Shown piece by piece: positions 1 to 8,405 of a stretch of DNA of 14,278 bases. This DNA is from JBAVEL01 sp049587715 (GTDB taxonomy: Bacteria > Bacteroidota > Ignavibacteria > UBA10030 > UBA6906): assembly GCA_049587715.1 (NCBI GenBank), contig JBAVEL010000066.1:1-14278 (forward strand). The letters are read 5' to 3'. The position numbers and the translations under genes are program-made. How positions within the stretch are numbered: the first letter of the stretch is position 1; the number at the start of each line of letters is the position of its first letter. The notes beneath the pieces are model-generated. The model did not search any database, had not been told where the DNA came from, and saw nothing but the letters and a program-made list of their open reading frames with translations.

Positions 1-1335
1 GTGTCGCACGGCGTGGCGGGGGAGGCCGACACAACCTACCAGAGGGTTGCGCGTGAGCTCCTCAGAACCGGGCTCTCCAGTTGCCAGAGCTACGGCATTC
101 TGGACTACCTGACCACGAACGCGGGACGCCGCTTGAGCGGATCTCCGGGCGCGGACCGGGCCGTGAAGCTGGCCGTGGAGATGATGCTGGAGAGGCGGTT
201 TCAGAAGGTGCATGCGGAGACCGTGATGGTGCCCCGCTGGGTGCGGGGAAACACGGAAGAGGGGGCGATCCTGAGCGGAGAAAGCGAGACCCCCGTTTCC
301 GTCTGCGCCTTGGGGATGAGTGTCGCCACACCCGAGGAGGGAATCACGGCGCAGGTGGTGGAGGTGCAATCCCTGGAGGAGGCGCGCTCCCTGGGGGAGA
401 AGGCGCGGGGCCGGATCGTGTTTTTCAACAGACCCTTCGACCCCACGCACCTGAATACGTTTGAAGGGTATGGAGGGGCGGTGGATCAGCGGGGAGGCGG
501 CGCGGTGGCGGCGGCGAGATCGGGAGGTGTGGCGGCCCTGGTCCGCGCTGTGACCCCGGTGCTGGATGAGGTCCCCCACACGGGGTGGATGGGATACGAG
601 GAGGGAGTGCCGCAGGTTCCCGGGGCCGCCATCAGCACGGCGGATGCGGATATCCTGAGCGCCATGCTGAAGGAGGATCCGGACCTGCGGGTGAGGATCC
701 GCCTCTCGTGCGCTTCCTTCGCGGATGTTCCCTCCTTCAACGTGATGGGGGAGCTGACGGGCACGGAGCACCCCGAAGAGGTGATTGTCCTGGGGGCGCA
801 TCTGGACAGCTGGGACCTGGGGACGGGGGCGCACGACGACGGGGCAGGGTGCGCGCATGCCATCCAGGCGCTCCATCTCCTCCGGAAGCTGGGCATTGCC
901 CCGAAGAGGACCATCCGGGCCGTGCTCTTCACAAACGAGGAGAACGGTTCGCGCGGCGGACCTGCCTATGTTGCGGACCCCCGGCGGCGGGGGGAGAAGC
1001 ACATTGCGGCCATCGAGTCGGACCGGGGGGGATTTGCCCCGCGTGGGGTCGCCGTCCAGGCGGACTCGGCCGTGCTCGCGAAGGTGCTTCGCTGGCGGCC
1101 TCTCTTCGACGGCCTGCTGGCGGGGGAGATCCGGTTCGGGCACGGGGGCTCCGACATCACGCCCCTCGTGCAGGCGGGAACGGCGGGGTTCGGTCTGCTG
1201 GTGGAGTCGCACCGCTACTTTGACTACCAGCACTCGGAGCATGACACCATCGACAAGGTGCACCCGCGGGAGCTGGAGATGGGGGCGATTGTGGAAGCTC
1301 TGCTCGCGTATTTGATTTCCGAGGAAGGTCTCTGA
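1..1335 (+). CDS. M28-family zinc metallopeptidase (carboxypeptidase Q-like), possibly cut at its 5' end
   Basis: Predicted binuclear zinc exopeptidase that removes terminal amino acids from peptides. The M28 metal-site motifs are all visible, numbering from the GTG at base 1: H267 in GAHLDSWD, D279 in GAHDDGAG, the catalytic/ligand pair E313-E314 in FTNEENG, D341 in ESDRGG, and H411 in HSEHDT. A protease-associated (PA-type) insert lies at about residues 100-240, around GRIVFFNRPF. This domain order, M28 split by a PA domain, is that of carboxypeptidase Q/plasma glutamate carboxypeptidase. No signal peptide is visible although relatives are usually exported. The open frame begins at the first base of the window, so the true start may lie upstream and the GTG at 1 may be internal. 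The stop is 10 bases before the next gene, suggesting co-transcription with the two membrane proteins that follow. Family assignment is firm; substrate is unknown. Confidence 0.88.
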   Translation: MSHGVAGEADTTYQRVARELLRTGLSSCQSYGILDYLTTNAGRRLSGSPGADRAVKLAVEMMLERRFQKVHAETVMVPRWVRGNTEEGAILSGESETPVSVCALGMSVATPEEGITAQVVEVQSLEEARSLGEKARGRIVFFNRPFDPTHLNTFEGYGGAVDQRGGGAVAAARSGGVAALVRAVTPVLDEVPHTGWMGYEEGVPQVPGAAISTADADILSAMLKEDPDLRVRIRLSCASFADVPSFNVMGELTGTEHPEEVIVLGAHLDSWDLGTGAHDDGAGCAHAIQALHLLRKLGIAPKRTIRAVLFTNEENGSRGGPAYVADPRRRGEKHIAAIESDRGGFAPRGVAVQADSAVLAKVLRWRPLFDGLLAGEIRFGHGGSDITPLVQAGTAGFGLLVESHRYFDYQHSEHDTIDKVHPRELEMGAIVEALLAYLISEEGL

Positions 1336-1345
1336 GGCCTGCCCT

Positions 1346-1933
1346 GTGGAAGACGGACTCCAGACGGCTCTGAGTGTGGCGCTGGGGATCGGCCTGAGCG
1401 CGGCGGCCGGTTTCCGGGTGTTTGTGCCTCTTCTGGCCATCAGCGCGGCCTCCATGGCCGGATACCTGGAGCTCTCCCCGGGCTTCCAGTGGATGGGGAG
1501 TGTTCCCGCCCTGACCGTCTTTGCCACGGCGACGGTGCTGGAGGTGCTGGCCTATTACATTCCCTGGCTTGACAACGCGCTGGATGCCATTGCCACCCCG
1601 GCAGCGGTCCTGGCAGGAGTGGTGGCGAGCGCTTCGGTCATGGTGGAGATGCCGCCCCTTCTCAAGTGGACGCTGGCCTTTATTGCGGGAGGTGGGATTG
1701 CGGGAATCGTGCAGGGGGCAACCGCACTGCTCCGGCTCAAATCCACCGCCCTCACGGGCGGCCTTGGAAATCCCGCGCTTGCCACCGCCGAGCTGGCCGG
1801 GGCGGTGTCCACGTCCGCTCTGGCCATCCTTCTCCCTCTGGTGGGTCTTCTCCTGATCCTCTGTTTTGCCGTCCTGGCCTTCTGGTTCGCGCGCCGTGTG
1901 ATCTTCGGGCGACCCCGATCCGCTTCTCAGTAA
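1346..1933 (+). CDS. DUF4126-type integral membrane protein
   Basis: A 195-residue hydrophobic protein of unknown function. The N-terminal stretch GIGLSAAAGFRVFVPLL is typical of the DUF4126 family. At least four to five membrane segments can be seen, at about residues 10-40, 52-75, 83-105, 108-128 and 155-183, with a short basic C-terminal tail (FARRVIFGRPR). The GTG start is chosen because GAGG at 1334-1337 lies eight bases upstream and overlaps the stop of the peptidase gene. It sits between the M28 peptidase (10-base gap) and a second small membrane protein (15-base gap), so it is probably part of one transcript. Nothing in the sequence indicates a substrate. Confidence 0.75.
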   Translation: MEDGLQTALSVALGIGLSAAAGFRVFVPLLAISAASMAGYLELSPGFQWMGSVPALTVFATATVLEVLAYYIPWLDNALDAIATPAAVLAGVVASASVMVEMPPLLKWTLAFIAGGGIAGIVQGATALLRLKSTALTGGLGNPALATAELAGAVSTSALAILLPLVGLLLILCFAVLAFWFARRVIFGRPRSASQ

Positions 1934-1948
1934 CACGCAGGAGGTCCC

Positions 1949-2206
1949 ATGTCCATCCTCTGGAGCATCGTGATCGGTTTCCTGGCGGGAACCGTGGCGA
2001 AGATCCTCATGCCGGGAAAAGACCCCGGCGGACTCATCGTGACCACCCTCCTCGGAATAGGGGGGGCGGTCGTGGCCACCCTGCTGGGCCGCTTTTTCGG
2101 CTGGTACGAGGAGGGGGAGTTCGCGGGGTTTCTGGCGGCCGTGGTGGGGGCATTGGTCATCCTGGCACTATACAGGGCCTTCCGCAGGCGGAAATCCTCC
2201 TCCTGA
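1949..2206 (+). CDS. GlsB/YeaQ/YmgE-family small membrane protein
   Basis: An 85-residue protein with three hydrophobic segments (about 3-20, 28-46 and 57-76). It has the Gly-rich pattern IGFLAGTVAKILMPGKDPGG followed by LLGIGGAVVATLLG, characteristic of the GlsB/YeaQ/YmgE ('transglycosylase-associated') family. These are stress-related inner-membrane proteins of unclear biochemical role; the transglycosylase name is historical and does not imply catalysis. A strong ribosome-binding site, AGGAGGT at 1939-1945, precedes the ATG by three bases. It ends in a basic tail (RAFRRRK) expected to face the cytoplasm. It is the last gene of the first cluster; a GC-rich hairpin lies just after its stop. 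Confidence 0.82.
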   Translation: MSILWSIVIGFLAGTVAKILMPGKDPGGLIVTTLLGIGGAVVATLLGRFFGWYEEGEFAGFLAAVVGALVILALYRAFRRRKSSS

Positions 2207-2213
2207 GCCCGAA

Positions 2214-2229
2214 GGGGGAGGCATCCCCC
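2214..2229 (+). terminator. Weak candidate terminator hairpin after the yeaQ-like gene
   Basis: GGGGGA (2214-2219) pairs with TCCCCC (2224-2229) around a four-base loop, eight bases after the stop codon. There is no T tract behind it, so intrinsic termination is uncertain; it may only be a 3'-end-stabilising stem. Confidence 0.3.
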
Positions 2230-2249
2230 GCACCAGAGCCCCCGCGGCG

Positions 2250-2278
2250 TTGCTTTTCTCCGTATCCTGCTGTAGATT
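2250..2278 (+). promoter_or_regulatory. Candidate sigma-70-type promoter for the phosphoesterase pair
   Basis: TTGCTT (2250-2255) and TAGATT (2273-2278) are separated by exactly 17 bases. Matches to TTGACA and TATAAT are only 3/6 and 4/6, so this is a position-plausible guess at the start of the long leader. Confidence 0.22.
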
Positions 2279-2577
2279 CGGGTATCATCCGCCCGCGGGT
2301 CGAGTTGTGAGCGTGGTGTGCCCTTCGGGGTGCGGCGGTTCACGAGCCCGGACCTGAGAGTCCCTTCCAAACGCCTGATTCCGGCGCACGGGGAGTGTTC
2401 CCATCTCTCCCTCCTCTGCTCGTCCCCCGGGGCGCTTCCTGCCTTCTGCATGCTCACGGCCCCGTGGCCTTGGAGGCGCTCTTTCACTTGAAAGGACGGC
2501 ACCCTTCTTCGGGCGCTCCTCCCCTGGTGACAGGGGTTCTCCCGTCGCAGGTCGCCTTCCGAAGGAGGTGTGAAGAG

Positions 2578-5157
2578 ATGAACCCGCTCCATCCGTCCCG
2601 CAATTCTTTCCCCCGGCTGTTCCTCCTCCTCCTTGTGGCCGCCGCCATGCCGTCCCGGTCGCAGACCGTGCAGTGGACCGCCTACAACGATCTCTCCTGG
2701 AGATCCGGAGAGGACAGTACGCGTATCACCGCCGTTTCCACAAACCAGACCGGTATCCTGAGGCGTTACGATACCGGCGGGGCGACCTCCGTCCGCCTGA
2801 CCGTGACGAATGCCGCCCCGACCCGCGACACGATCTACGGTGCGGAGCCGAGGGTCGGAACGGATGCCTATGGCATCTTTCACGGCATCGTCTCATGCAA
2901 GGGCTTCATCTGGTACAAGAACTACGTCGACACGAACATCACCCTGACGTTCCGCGGCCTGAGGCCACAGATGCGCTACACGCTGGTGTTCTACGGAAAC
3001 CGGAACGACTACGGGTGGACCCGGGGTTCGGAGGTGGTGCTCTCGGGGACCGGGGGTTTCAGAAACAGAAGCTCCACGGGGACCGACAGTCTGACCCATC
3101 AGCCGCTCTTCGCCGGAGAGACGGACTCCTCCACGGTCCTGCCCGCGGGAAACACGGATTCGGGCTTTGTGGCCCGTTTCGACAGCGTGCGCTCAGGATC
3201 CGACAGCATGGTGGTGCTGACCGTCAGATACTACGGCACGGCGGGAAACCAGTACAAGGGGAAGTACTCCAGCGCCCTGATGGTGCGGGAGATAGAGCCC
3301 GGCGGCTCCGCAAGCTACCTGCTGGGGGTTTCGGTTACGGGAAGCGGATCGGTCACAAGAAGTCCGGATCTTCCGAGTTACCCCTCTGGAACGGTGGTGG
3401 AGCTGACGGCGGTGCCTGACACCCTGCACCGCTTCGCCCGGTGGGGGGGTGCTCTTTCGGGCTCCACCTCCCCTGCGAACATCACCATGGACGGTCCGAA
3501 GGATGTGACCGCCCTTTTCATGCCCGGCACGGGCAACACAACCCGGTTCATGATTGTGGGGGACTCGCGCCAGGGCCCCAGCACCAAGCCCCTGAACGGG
3601 GACACGCTGGAGCTCCTGGCCCGGCAGGCGGTGCTGGAAGGGGCCGAGTTCTGGGTGTTTCCGGGCGACCTTGTGAACGGATGGGCGACGGGAACGCCGA
3701 CACCCCCCACAAACCTGAAGAAGGAGCTGCTGGCCTGGCAGGATTCCGTGTCGGAGGCATGGGAGGATTCCGTGCGGATCTACCCCGTGCGGGGAAACCA
3801 CGAGGCCTGGAACTGGTACTACCATGACTGGTGGAAGTCGGCCTGGGACTCGGCGTTTGCGGGTCCCCGGGCGCTTCCTCAGAACGGGCCCGCCTCCCAG
3901 AAGAACCTCAGCTACTACGTCCGCCACGGGAACTCCACAGGCGACAGCGTGCTTGTGATCGGGATGGATCAGTTTACCTCCCGGTATGTCTATGATCCGC
4001 GGGAGAATGATTCGGCGAGTCTGGCCTACATGGACACGACGTGGCTCCGGACTGTACTGGAGTCGAAGGGGACGATCAAGCATGTGTTTGTCTATGGCCA
4101 CATGCCCGCCTTCCGGTGCGGGCGGCGTCTGGGGCTGGAGGCGGATCAGTACCGGAGGAACAGGTTCTGGAAGATACTGGAGGAGCACCGAGTCAAGGTG
4201 TACTTCTGCGCGCACACGCATTTCTACAGTCGGGCCAGGATCGGGAACGGGACGGCCGACACCACCGATGATGTGCAGCAGATGGTGGTGGCGACGGCGG
4301 GAGCGTCATTCTACAGGAGCTCGTCGGCGCCATGGTTTCCGGGTGCGACGTACTGGGACGGCTTTGTGCATGACTCCACATACGGCGGGTGGACACCCCT
4401 CAGGCGGCATGTGGATACGCTCAAGATCGGTTATGTTCTGGCTGAGATCGACGGGGGGGTGGCCACATTCACCTGGAAAGAGATGACCTCCTGGGGCGTC
4501 TTTGCCCCCGGGGGGGACACATGGCAGTACACCGTAGTGGACTCGCCCATCGCGGTCCAGCTCATCTCTCTTGCGGCCGTGATTCTTCCGCAGGGCAGTG
4601 TGCAGGTGGAGTGGACCACCATGTCCGAGATCAACAACTACGGCTTCGAAGTCCAGCGGTCTCCTCTCCCCGATGCGGGATTCGAGACCATCCCCAACAG
4701 CTTTCTCCCGGGCCACGGCACCACCATCACGCCTCATTCCTACCGGTTCGTGGACAGTTCCGCAGCCCCGGGACTCCGGTGGTATCGCCTGAAGCAGATA
4801 GACCTGGACGGCACCCTCCACTACAGCCATTCGGTGGAGGCCTCACCGGTTGCGGCGGTGGCGGCCCACCCCCTTCCCGCTGCATACAGTCTGGGCCCCA
4901 ACTACCCGAACCCGTTCAATCCTTCCACGACGGTGGCATATGCCCTCCCCCTGAAGGGGCACGTGCATATCCAGGTCTTTGACCTGGTGGGGAGGGAAGT
5001 CGCCACACTGGTGGACGGCGTGGTGGAGGCCGGGTACCACCGTGGGGTCTGGGATGGAAGGGGGCCCGACGGCAGGGTGATGGGCTCGGGCGTCTATTTC
5101 TGCCGCCTGGAAGCGGGCTCTCATGTGGAGCTCCGGAAGATGCTGCTTCTCCGCTGA
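2578..5157 (+). CDS. Secreted calcineurin-like metallophosphoesterase with FlgD-like C-terminal sorting domain
   Basis: An 859-residue exported phosphoesterase. ATG 2578 is chosen because AAGGAGGTG lies just upstream and it starts a clear signal peptide (FPRLFLLLLVAAAMPSRSQ, about 1-29). Domains in order: an N-terminal beta-rich region (about 30-240); a Bacterial-repeat/InlB-B type module (about 245-317, VSVTGSGSVTRSP...RFARWGG); a metallophosphoesterase core (about 322-600); a beta-sandwich region (about 660-750); and a FlgD-like Ig/type IX sorting-type tail (775-859) beginning NYPNPFNPST. The dinuclear metal motifs are complete: D329 (GDSR), D364 (PGDLVNG), N407-H408 (GNHE), H508 (YGHMP) and H546/H548 (CAHTH). 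It probably acts at the cell surface on phosphate esters or nucleotides; the substrate is not visible. The next gene, another exported phosphoesterase, follows after 31 bases. Confidence 0.88.
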   Translation: MNPLHPSRNSFPRLFLLLLVAAAMPSRSQTVQWTAYNDLSWRSGEDSTRITAVSTNQTGILRRYDTGGATSVRLTVTNAAPTRDTIYGAEPRVGTDAYGIFHGIVSCKGFIWYKNYVDTNITLTFRGLRPQMRYTLVFYGNRNDYGWTRGSEVVLSGTGGFRNRSSTGTDSLTHQPLFAGETDSSTVLPAGNTDSGFVARFDSVRSGSDSMVVLTVRYYGTAGNQYKGKYSSALMVREIEPGGSASYLLGVSVTGSGSVTRSPDLPSYPSGTVVELTAVPDTLHRFARWGGALSGSTSPANITMDGPKDVTALFMPGTGNTTRFMIVGDSRQGPSTKPLNGDTLELLARQAVLEGAEFWVFPGDLVNGWATGTPTPPTNLKKELLAWQDSVSEAWEDSVRIYPVRGNHEAWNWYYHDWWKSAWDSAFAGPRALPQNGPASQKNLSYYVRHGNSTGDSVLVIGMDQFTSRYVYDPRENDSASLAYMDTTWLRTVLESKGTIKHVFVYGHMPAFRCGRRLGLEADQYRRNRFWKILEEHRVKVYFCAHTHFYSRARIGNGTADTTDDVQQMVVATAGASFYRSSSAPWFPGATYWDGFVHDSTYGGWTPLRRHVDTLKIGYVLAEIDGGVATFTWKEMTSWGVFAPGGDTWQYTVVDSPIAVQLISLAAVILPQGSVQVEWTTMSEINNYGFEVQRSPLPDAGFETIPNSFLPGHGTTITPHSYRFVDSSAAPGLRWYRLKQIDLDGTLHYSHSVEASPVAAVAAHPLPAAYSLGPNYPNPFNPSTTVAYALPLKGHVHIQVFDLVGREVATLVDGVVEAGYHRGVWDGRGPDGRVMGSGVYFCRLEAGSHVELRKMLLLR

Positions 5158-5188
5158 ACCGGAGTCGATTCCGGAAAGGAATTACACT

Positions 5189-7846
5189 ATGCGCCTTCAC
5201 ACCAGAGGAGAAAGACGGGCGAAGAGATCGTGCCCGGCAAAGCTCATCCTGTGTGCGGGGTTGCTTCTCTCCCCCGCCGCCCGGTGCCAGACCCTTCCCG
5301 AGAACGTGTTCATCGTGGTTATCGACGGCATCCGCAACGTGGAGGCGTTCGAGGCGGGGAACACCTACATGAGCTTCGTGTGGGACAGTCTGAGGCCCCG
5401 GGGGACCCTCTCCACCAACTTCTGGAACACGAGCATCACCGTCACCAATGCGGGGCATTCCACCATCGTGACGGGGGCGCGGCAGAAGCTCCCCAACAAC
5501 TCGGGCATCCCCACACCCGTGCGGCCCTGGGAGCCCACCCTCGGGGAATACTACAGAGAGCAGACGGGCGTGCCGGGCGAGAAGGCCTGCTTCATCTCGG
5601 GAAAGAACACCATCTGGCGCTACCCCGTGGGGCTCCTGCCCGGCTACGGCTATGACGTGGCCCCCGACATCGTGCTTGCATCCTCCGCCGATACGGTGAC
5701 ATGGGACTCCGCCCGGGCGGTGATGGACCGGAACCATCCGTCGCTCTGCTATGTGCTGTTCGCGGAGGTGGACAAGTCGGGACACACGGCCGATTCCGCA
5801 CAGTACCTGGGGAGCATCCGCCGGGTGGATTCCCTTGTGTTCCTCCTGTGGAGGAAGATCCAGGAGGATTCCGTGTATCGGGATCGCACCGCCATGCTCA
5901 TCACGACGGATCACGGAAGGCATGGTGACACTCTCTGGAGCGGCCACGGGAACGACTGTCACGACTGCCGGCACATTCCCTTCCTTGCGCTTGGGTGCGG
6001 GATACGGATGGGGGTGGAGACGGACGTGTTTGCGGAACAGATAGACATCGCCCCGACGGTGGCCCATCTCCTGGGATTCGATGCGCCGCTGACCCAGGGG
6101 AGGGTGATGGATGAACTGCTGGTGCAGCCCTCCCCGGGCCGGCGGGGATCTCTGCGGGGGTTCCATCCTGCGGCGGGGGAGAGGAACCTGAGCGGGAGCG
6201 GAGGCGCTTCCCGCTCCCCCGATATCGCAATGGACGGGACGGGCATCCACGTGGTGTACTCGGACGATACGGAGGGGAATCACCGCGTGTACTACACCCA
6301 GAGCACCGACGACGGCCTCTCCTGGACTCCTCCCGCAGCTCTCTTCGGGGTTCCGGAAGGCGAGGAATACGAGCCGGCCATTGCGGCAGACGGAGAGGGG
6401 ACTCTCCTGGCGGTGTCGTGCGGCTTCCGCCGCTTCGAGGCCGATTCCACATACCGATGGGTGATGAAGGGAAGAAGAAGCACGGACGGCGGGGAGAGCT
6501 GGGGGGCGGAGACACCCATCGATACCCTCGGGACGGTGCATTCCAAACCGCAGGTCGCCGCATCCGGGGGGAAGCTGATTGTGGTGGCGGCGATGCACTA
6601 CAGGATACGGAGCTACGTCAGCCGCGACGGGGGAGTGTCTTTTGCGGGATCCCTGGTCCACGGGGCGAACTCCCTCAACCCGGCCGTTGCATTCTCCGAT
6701 ACCACCGCCGTTGTGCTCTGGCATCATCTGAACAAGGATGTCTCACCCTACTGGAACGTGCTCGCAAACCGGGAACCCTGGCTGACGGGGGATCACCCCG
6801 TGACGAACAACGATTCCAACAGCTACTCCTACAACCCTTCCGTTGCAGCGGACGCGGGGGGGATGCTCCATGCGGTCTATGCCGACCTGAGGAACGCCTC
6901 CGCGGGGAACGTGTGGACTCCCGTGTATGTAAGGAGCACCGATCTGGGAGAGAGCTGGACTTCGCCCCTGGAGATCGCCCCAGGGCACACCGTATCATCT
7001 CCCGTCGTGCGCTGTGGCCCGGGCGGAAGGGTGTACGCGATCTGGGCGGATCATTCCCCGGAGGGATGGTGCCTTGCAGGGGCGTGGTCGGGTGACGGGG
7101 GGGATTCCTGGAGCGGGCCGCTCTGCCTGACATCCAGGCAGGATTTCAGTGTGGAGCCGCGGTGTGCCCTCAAGGGGGACTCCCTTCTTCTTGTCTGGCA
7201 GGATCTGCGCGACGGGAACTGGGAGGTGTACTTCAAGCAGGTTTCCCTCTACGCGACGGTCCCCGTGCCTGTCCTGGATGCCTGGAATCTCCTCTCCCTT
7301 CCGGTGGTTCCCGGGGATCCCGCCTTCGGGAGTCTCTTCCCCGATGCGGTCTCGCCGGCGTACGTGTTTGACGGCGCGGGATACGAAGAGGAGGATACCC
7401 TGGACACAGGTGTTGGGTTCTGGGCGAAGTTCGCGGGGGCGCATGAGGTGCCTGTCGGAGGAGCGGCCGTATGGGCCGAGACGCTTGACGTCATGCGGGG
7501 CTGGAACCTCATCGGGGGCGTCACGGGGGAGGTTTCCGTCTCCTCCGTGACGACCGATCCGCCCGGGCTCGTGGAATCCGGCTGGTTCGGCTTCGATACC
7601 CAGGGATACACACAGGCGGCTCTCCTCCAGCCGGGGAAGGGATACTGGGTGAGGATGAGCGATGCGGGGCGGGTGATGATAGGTGGGGGATTGCGGGAGC
7701 GGAGTCATGCGGCGCCTGCACCGGGCATCGGCTCTACCCCTCTGCGTTCAAAGACTCCGCAGAAGTCGGGTGCGGGCTCACTGCGCGACAACACCCCGCC
7801 GTCCCCTGTTCCCGTCCACAGGGAGACGAAGCGGCCCTCCCGGTAG
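5189..7846 (+). CDS. Secreted alkaline-phosphatase-superfamily phosphodiesterase with Asp-box repeats
   Basis: An 885-residue exported protein. ATG 5189 is supported by AAGGA at 5176-5180 and a signal peptide (LILCAGLLLSPAARC, about 18-33). Residues 37-325 form a type I phosphodiesterase/nucleotide-pyrophosphatase-like catalytic domain with every expected zinc ligand: D46 (VVIDG), nucleophile T86 (VTNAGHST), D195 and H199 (EVDKSGH), D241-H242 (TTDHGRHG) and H253 (SGHG). Residues about 345-700 hold Asp-box (BNR/sialidase-type) repeats, as in STDDGLSW (372), STDGGESW (431), STDLGESW (583) and SGDGGDSW (634), suggesting a beta-propeller that may bind glycans. Residues about 700-830 carry a WNLL...GWNLIGG...GYWVRM module common in surface proteins of uncultured phyla. 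The last roughly 55 residues are low-complexity (Pro/Arg/Ser). Unlike the upstream partner it lacks a PNPF/FlgD-like sorting tail. Confidence 0.85.
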   Translation: MRLHTRGERRAKRSCPAKLILCAGLLLSPAARCQTLPENVFIVVIDGIRNVEAFEAGNTYMSFVWDSLRPRGTLSTNFWNTSITVTNAGHSTIVTGARQKLPNNSGIPTPVRPWEPTLGEYYREQTGVPGEKACFISGKNTIWRYPVGLLPGYGYDVAPDIVLASSADTVTWDSARAVMDRNHPSLCYVLFAEVDKSGHTADSAQYLGSIRRVDSLVFLLWRKIQEDSVYRDRTAMLITTDHGRHGDTLWSGHGNDCHDCRHIPFLALGCGIRMGVETDVFAEQIDIAPTVAHLLGFDAPLTQGRVMDELLVQPSPGRRGSLRGFHPAAGERNLSGSGGASRSPDIAMDGTGIHVVYSDDTEGNHRVYYTQSTDDGLSWTPPAALFGVPEGEEYEPAIAADGEGTLLAVSCGFRRFEADSTYRWVMKGRRSTDGGESWGAETPIDTLGTVHSKPQVAASGGKLIVVAAMHYRIRSYVSRDGGVSFAGSLVHGANSLNPAVAFSDTTAVVLWHHLNKDVSPYWNVLANREPWLTGDHPVTNNDSNSYSYNPSVAADAGGMLHAVYADLRNASAGNVWTPVYVRSTDLGESWTSPLEIAPGHTVSSPVVRCGPGGRVYAIWADHSPEGWCLAGAWSGDGGDSWSGPLCLTSRQDFSVEPRCALKGDSLLLVWQDLRDGNWEVYFKQVSLYATVPVPVLDAWNLLSLPVVPGDPAFGSLFPDAVSPAYVFDGAGYEEEDTLDTGVGFWAKFAGAHEVPVGGAAVWAETLDVMRGWNLIGGVTGEVSVSSVTTDPPGLVESGWFGFDTQGYTQAALLQPGKGYWVRMSDAGRVMIGGGLRERSHAAPAPGIGSTPLRSKTPQKSGAGSLRDNTPPSPVPVHRETKRPSR

Positions 7847-8018
7847 GCGGGTTCCGGGGGAAGGAGGGGGAGGAGACCGCCCCGGAGAGGGTCGGGGGGG
7901 GCTGTGTCCGCCCTGGAGTGGGAGTTGCTGTCTCCCCGCAGTCGAAGGCGGTGTGTGCGCGGTTCAGGAGTCGGGATGATGTCTCACCGCCTATGCGGGG
8001 GGGAGAGGGAGATCGGGA

Positions 8019-8405
8019 ATGAAACGGATGATGCTGCTTCTCCCGGCTTTTGCCGCCGGGCTTGGGATCGGGGCGGAAACGACATACTGCAGCATTGCCA
8101 TGACGCCCCTTGCTTCGGCGGGCGGAGGGGAGATGGAGAGGGGCGGATGCATTTTCTCTCCCCCTTACCCGAATCCCCACAACGGCCATGCCCTCGTGCG
8201 TTACTATCTTCCTGTGGAGATGCATGTTTCGCTCCGTCTGTATGATGTCCCGGGAAGAGAAGTGGCGCTCCTGGCCGACGGGGTCCGCGGCCCCGGCTGG
8301 GAGGAAGTACCCGTGGAGAGTACCCGCCTGGCCGGCGGGATGTACTGGTGCGGGATGCAGGCGGGCCCCTACAGGGCGGCGAAAGCACTGGTGGTGCTGA
8401 AGTAG
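8019..8405 (+). CDS. Small exported protein made almost only of a FlgD-like/sorting-type domain
   Basis: A 128-residue protein. Residues 1-18 (MKRMMLLLPAFAAGLGIG) look like a signal peptide. Residues about 48-128 match the C-terminal domain of large surface proteins in this window: PPYPNPHNGHALVRYYLP, then a LRLYDVPGREVALLADG strand pair and a final GGMYWCGMQAG...LVVLK. The upstream metallophosphoesterase has the parallel elements NYPNPFNPST, VFDLVGREVATLVDG and SGVYFCRLEAG. AGGGAG at 8006-8011 supports the ATG. No cargo domain lies between the signal and the tail. It may be a remnant of a larger gene, a stand-alone surface module, or a cassette that has lost its catalytic part. It begins 172 bases after the Asp-box protein, in a different frame. 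Confidence 0.7.
   Translation: MKRMMLLLPAFAAGLGIGAETTYCSIAMTPLASAGGGEMERGGCIFSPPYPNPHNGHALVRYYLPVEMHVSLRLYDVPGREVALLADGVRGPGWEEVPVESTRLAGGMYWCGMQAGPYRAAKALVVLK

Larger units (their letters stand above)
2207..2577 (+). other. 371-base non-coding leader upstream of the phosphoesterase pair
   Basis: No convincing gene is seen here; the frame of the downstream gene stays open but lacks a signal-peptide-like start until 2578. Contents: the G/C hairpin at 2214-2229; a modest promoter-like pair at 2250-2278; a CCC-TTCG-GGG mini-hairpin at 2321-2330; a segment at about 2327-2393 resembling parts of a TPP riboswitch (see findings); and a perfect hairpin at 2521-2536, CCCCTG/CAGGGG closed by the GNRA tetraloop GTGA. 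The length and hairpins suggest a structured 5' untranslated region, but no known riboswitch is assigned. Confidence 0.5.

Noticed and set aside
2395..2577. N-terminal extension of the metallophosphoesterase
   Set aside because: The sequence before ATG 2578 is not protein-like, and the ribosome-binding site plus signal peptide mark the start at 2578.
5189..5290. Lipoprotein signal in the Asp-box phosphodiesterase
   Set aside because: The cysteine follows A-A-R, which does not fit a lipobox; an ordinary signal peptide is more likely.
4916..6727. Long open frame (603 codons) on the - strand opposite the phosphoesterase genes
   Set aside because: Arg/Pro/His/Gly-rich translation without domains, antisense to two clearly functional genes; typical of GC-rich DNA.
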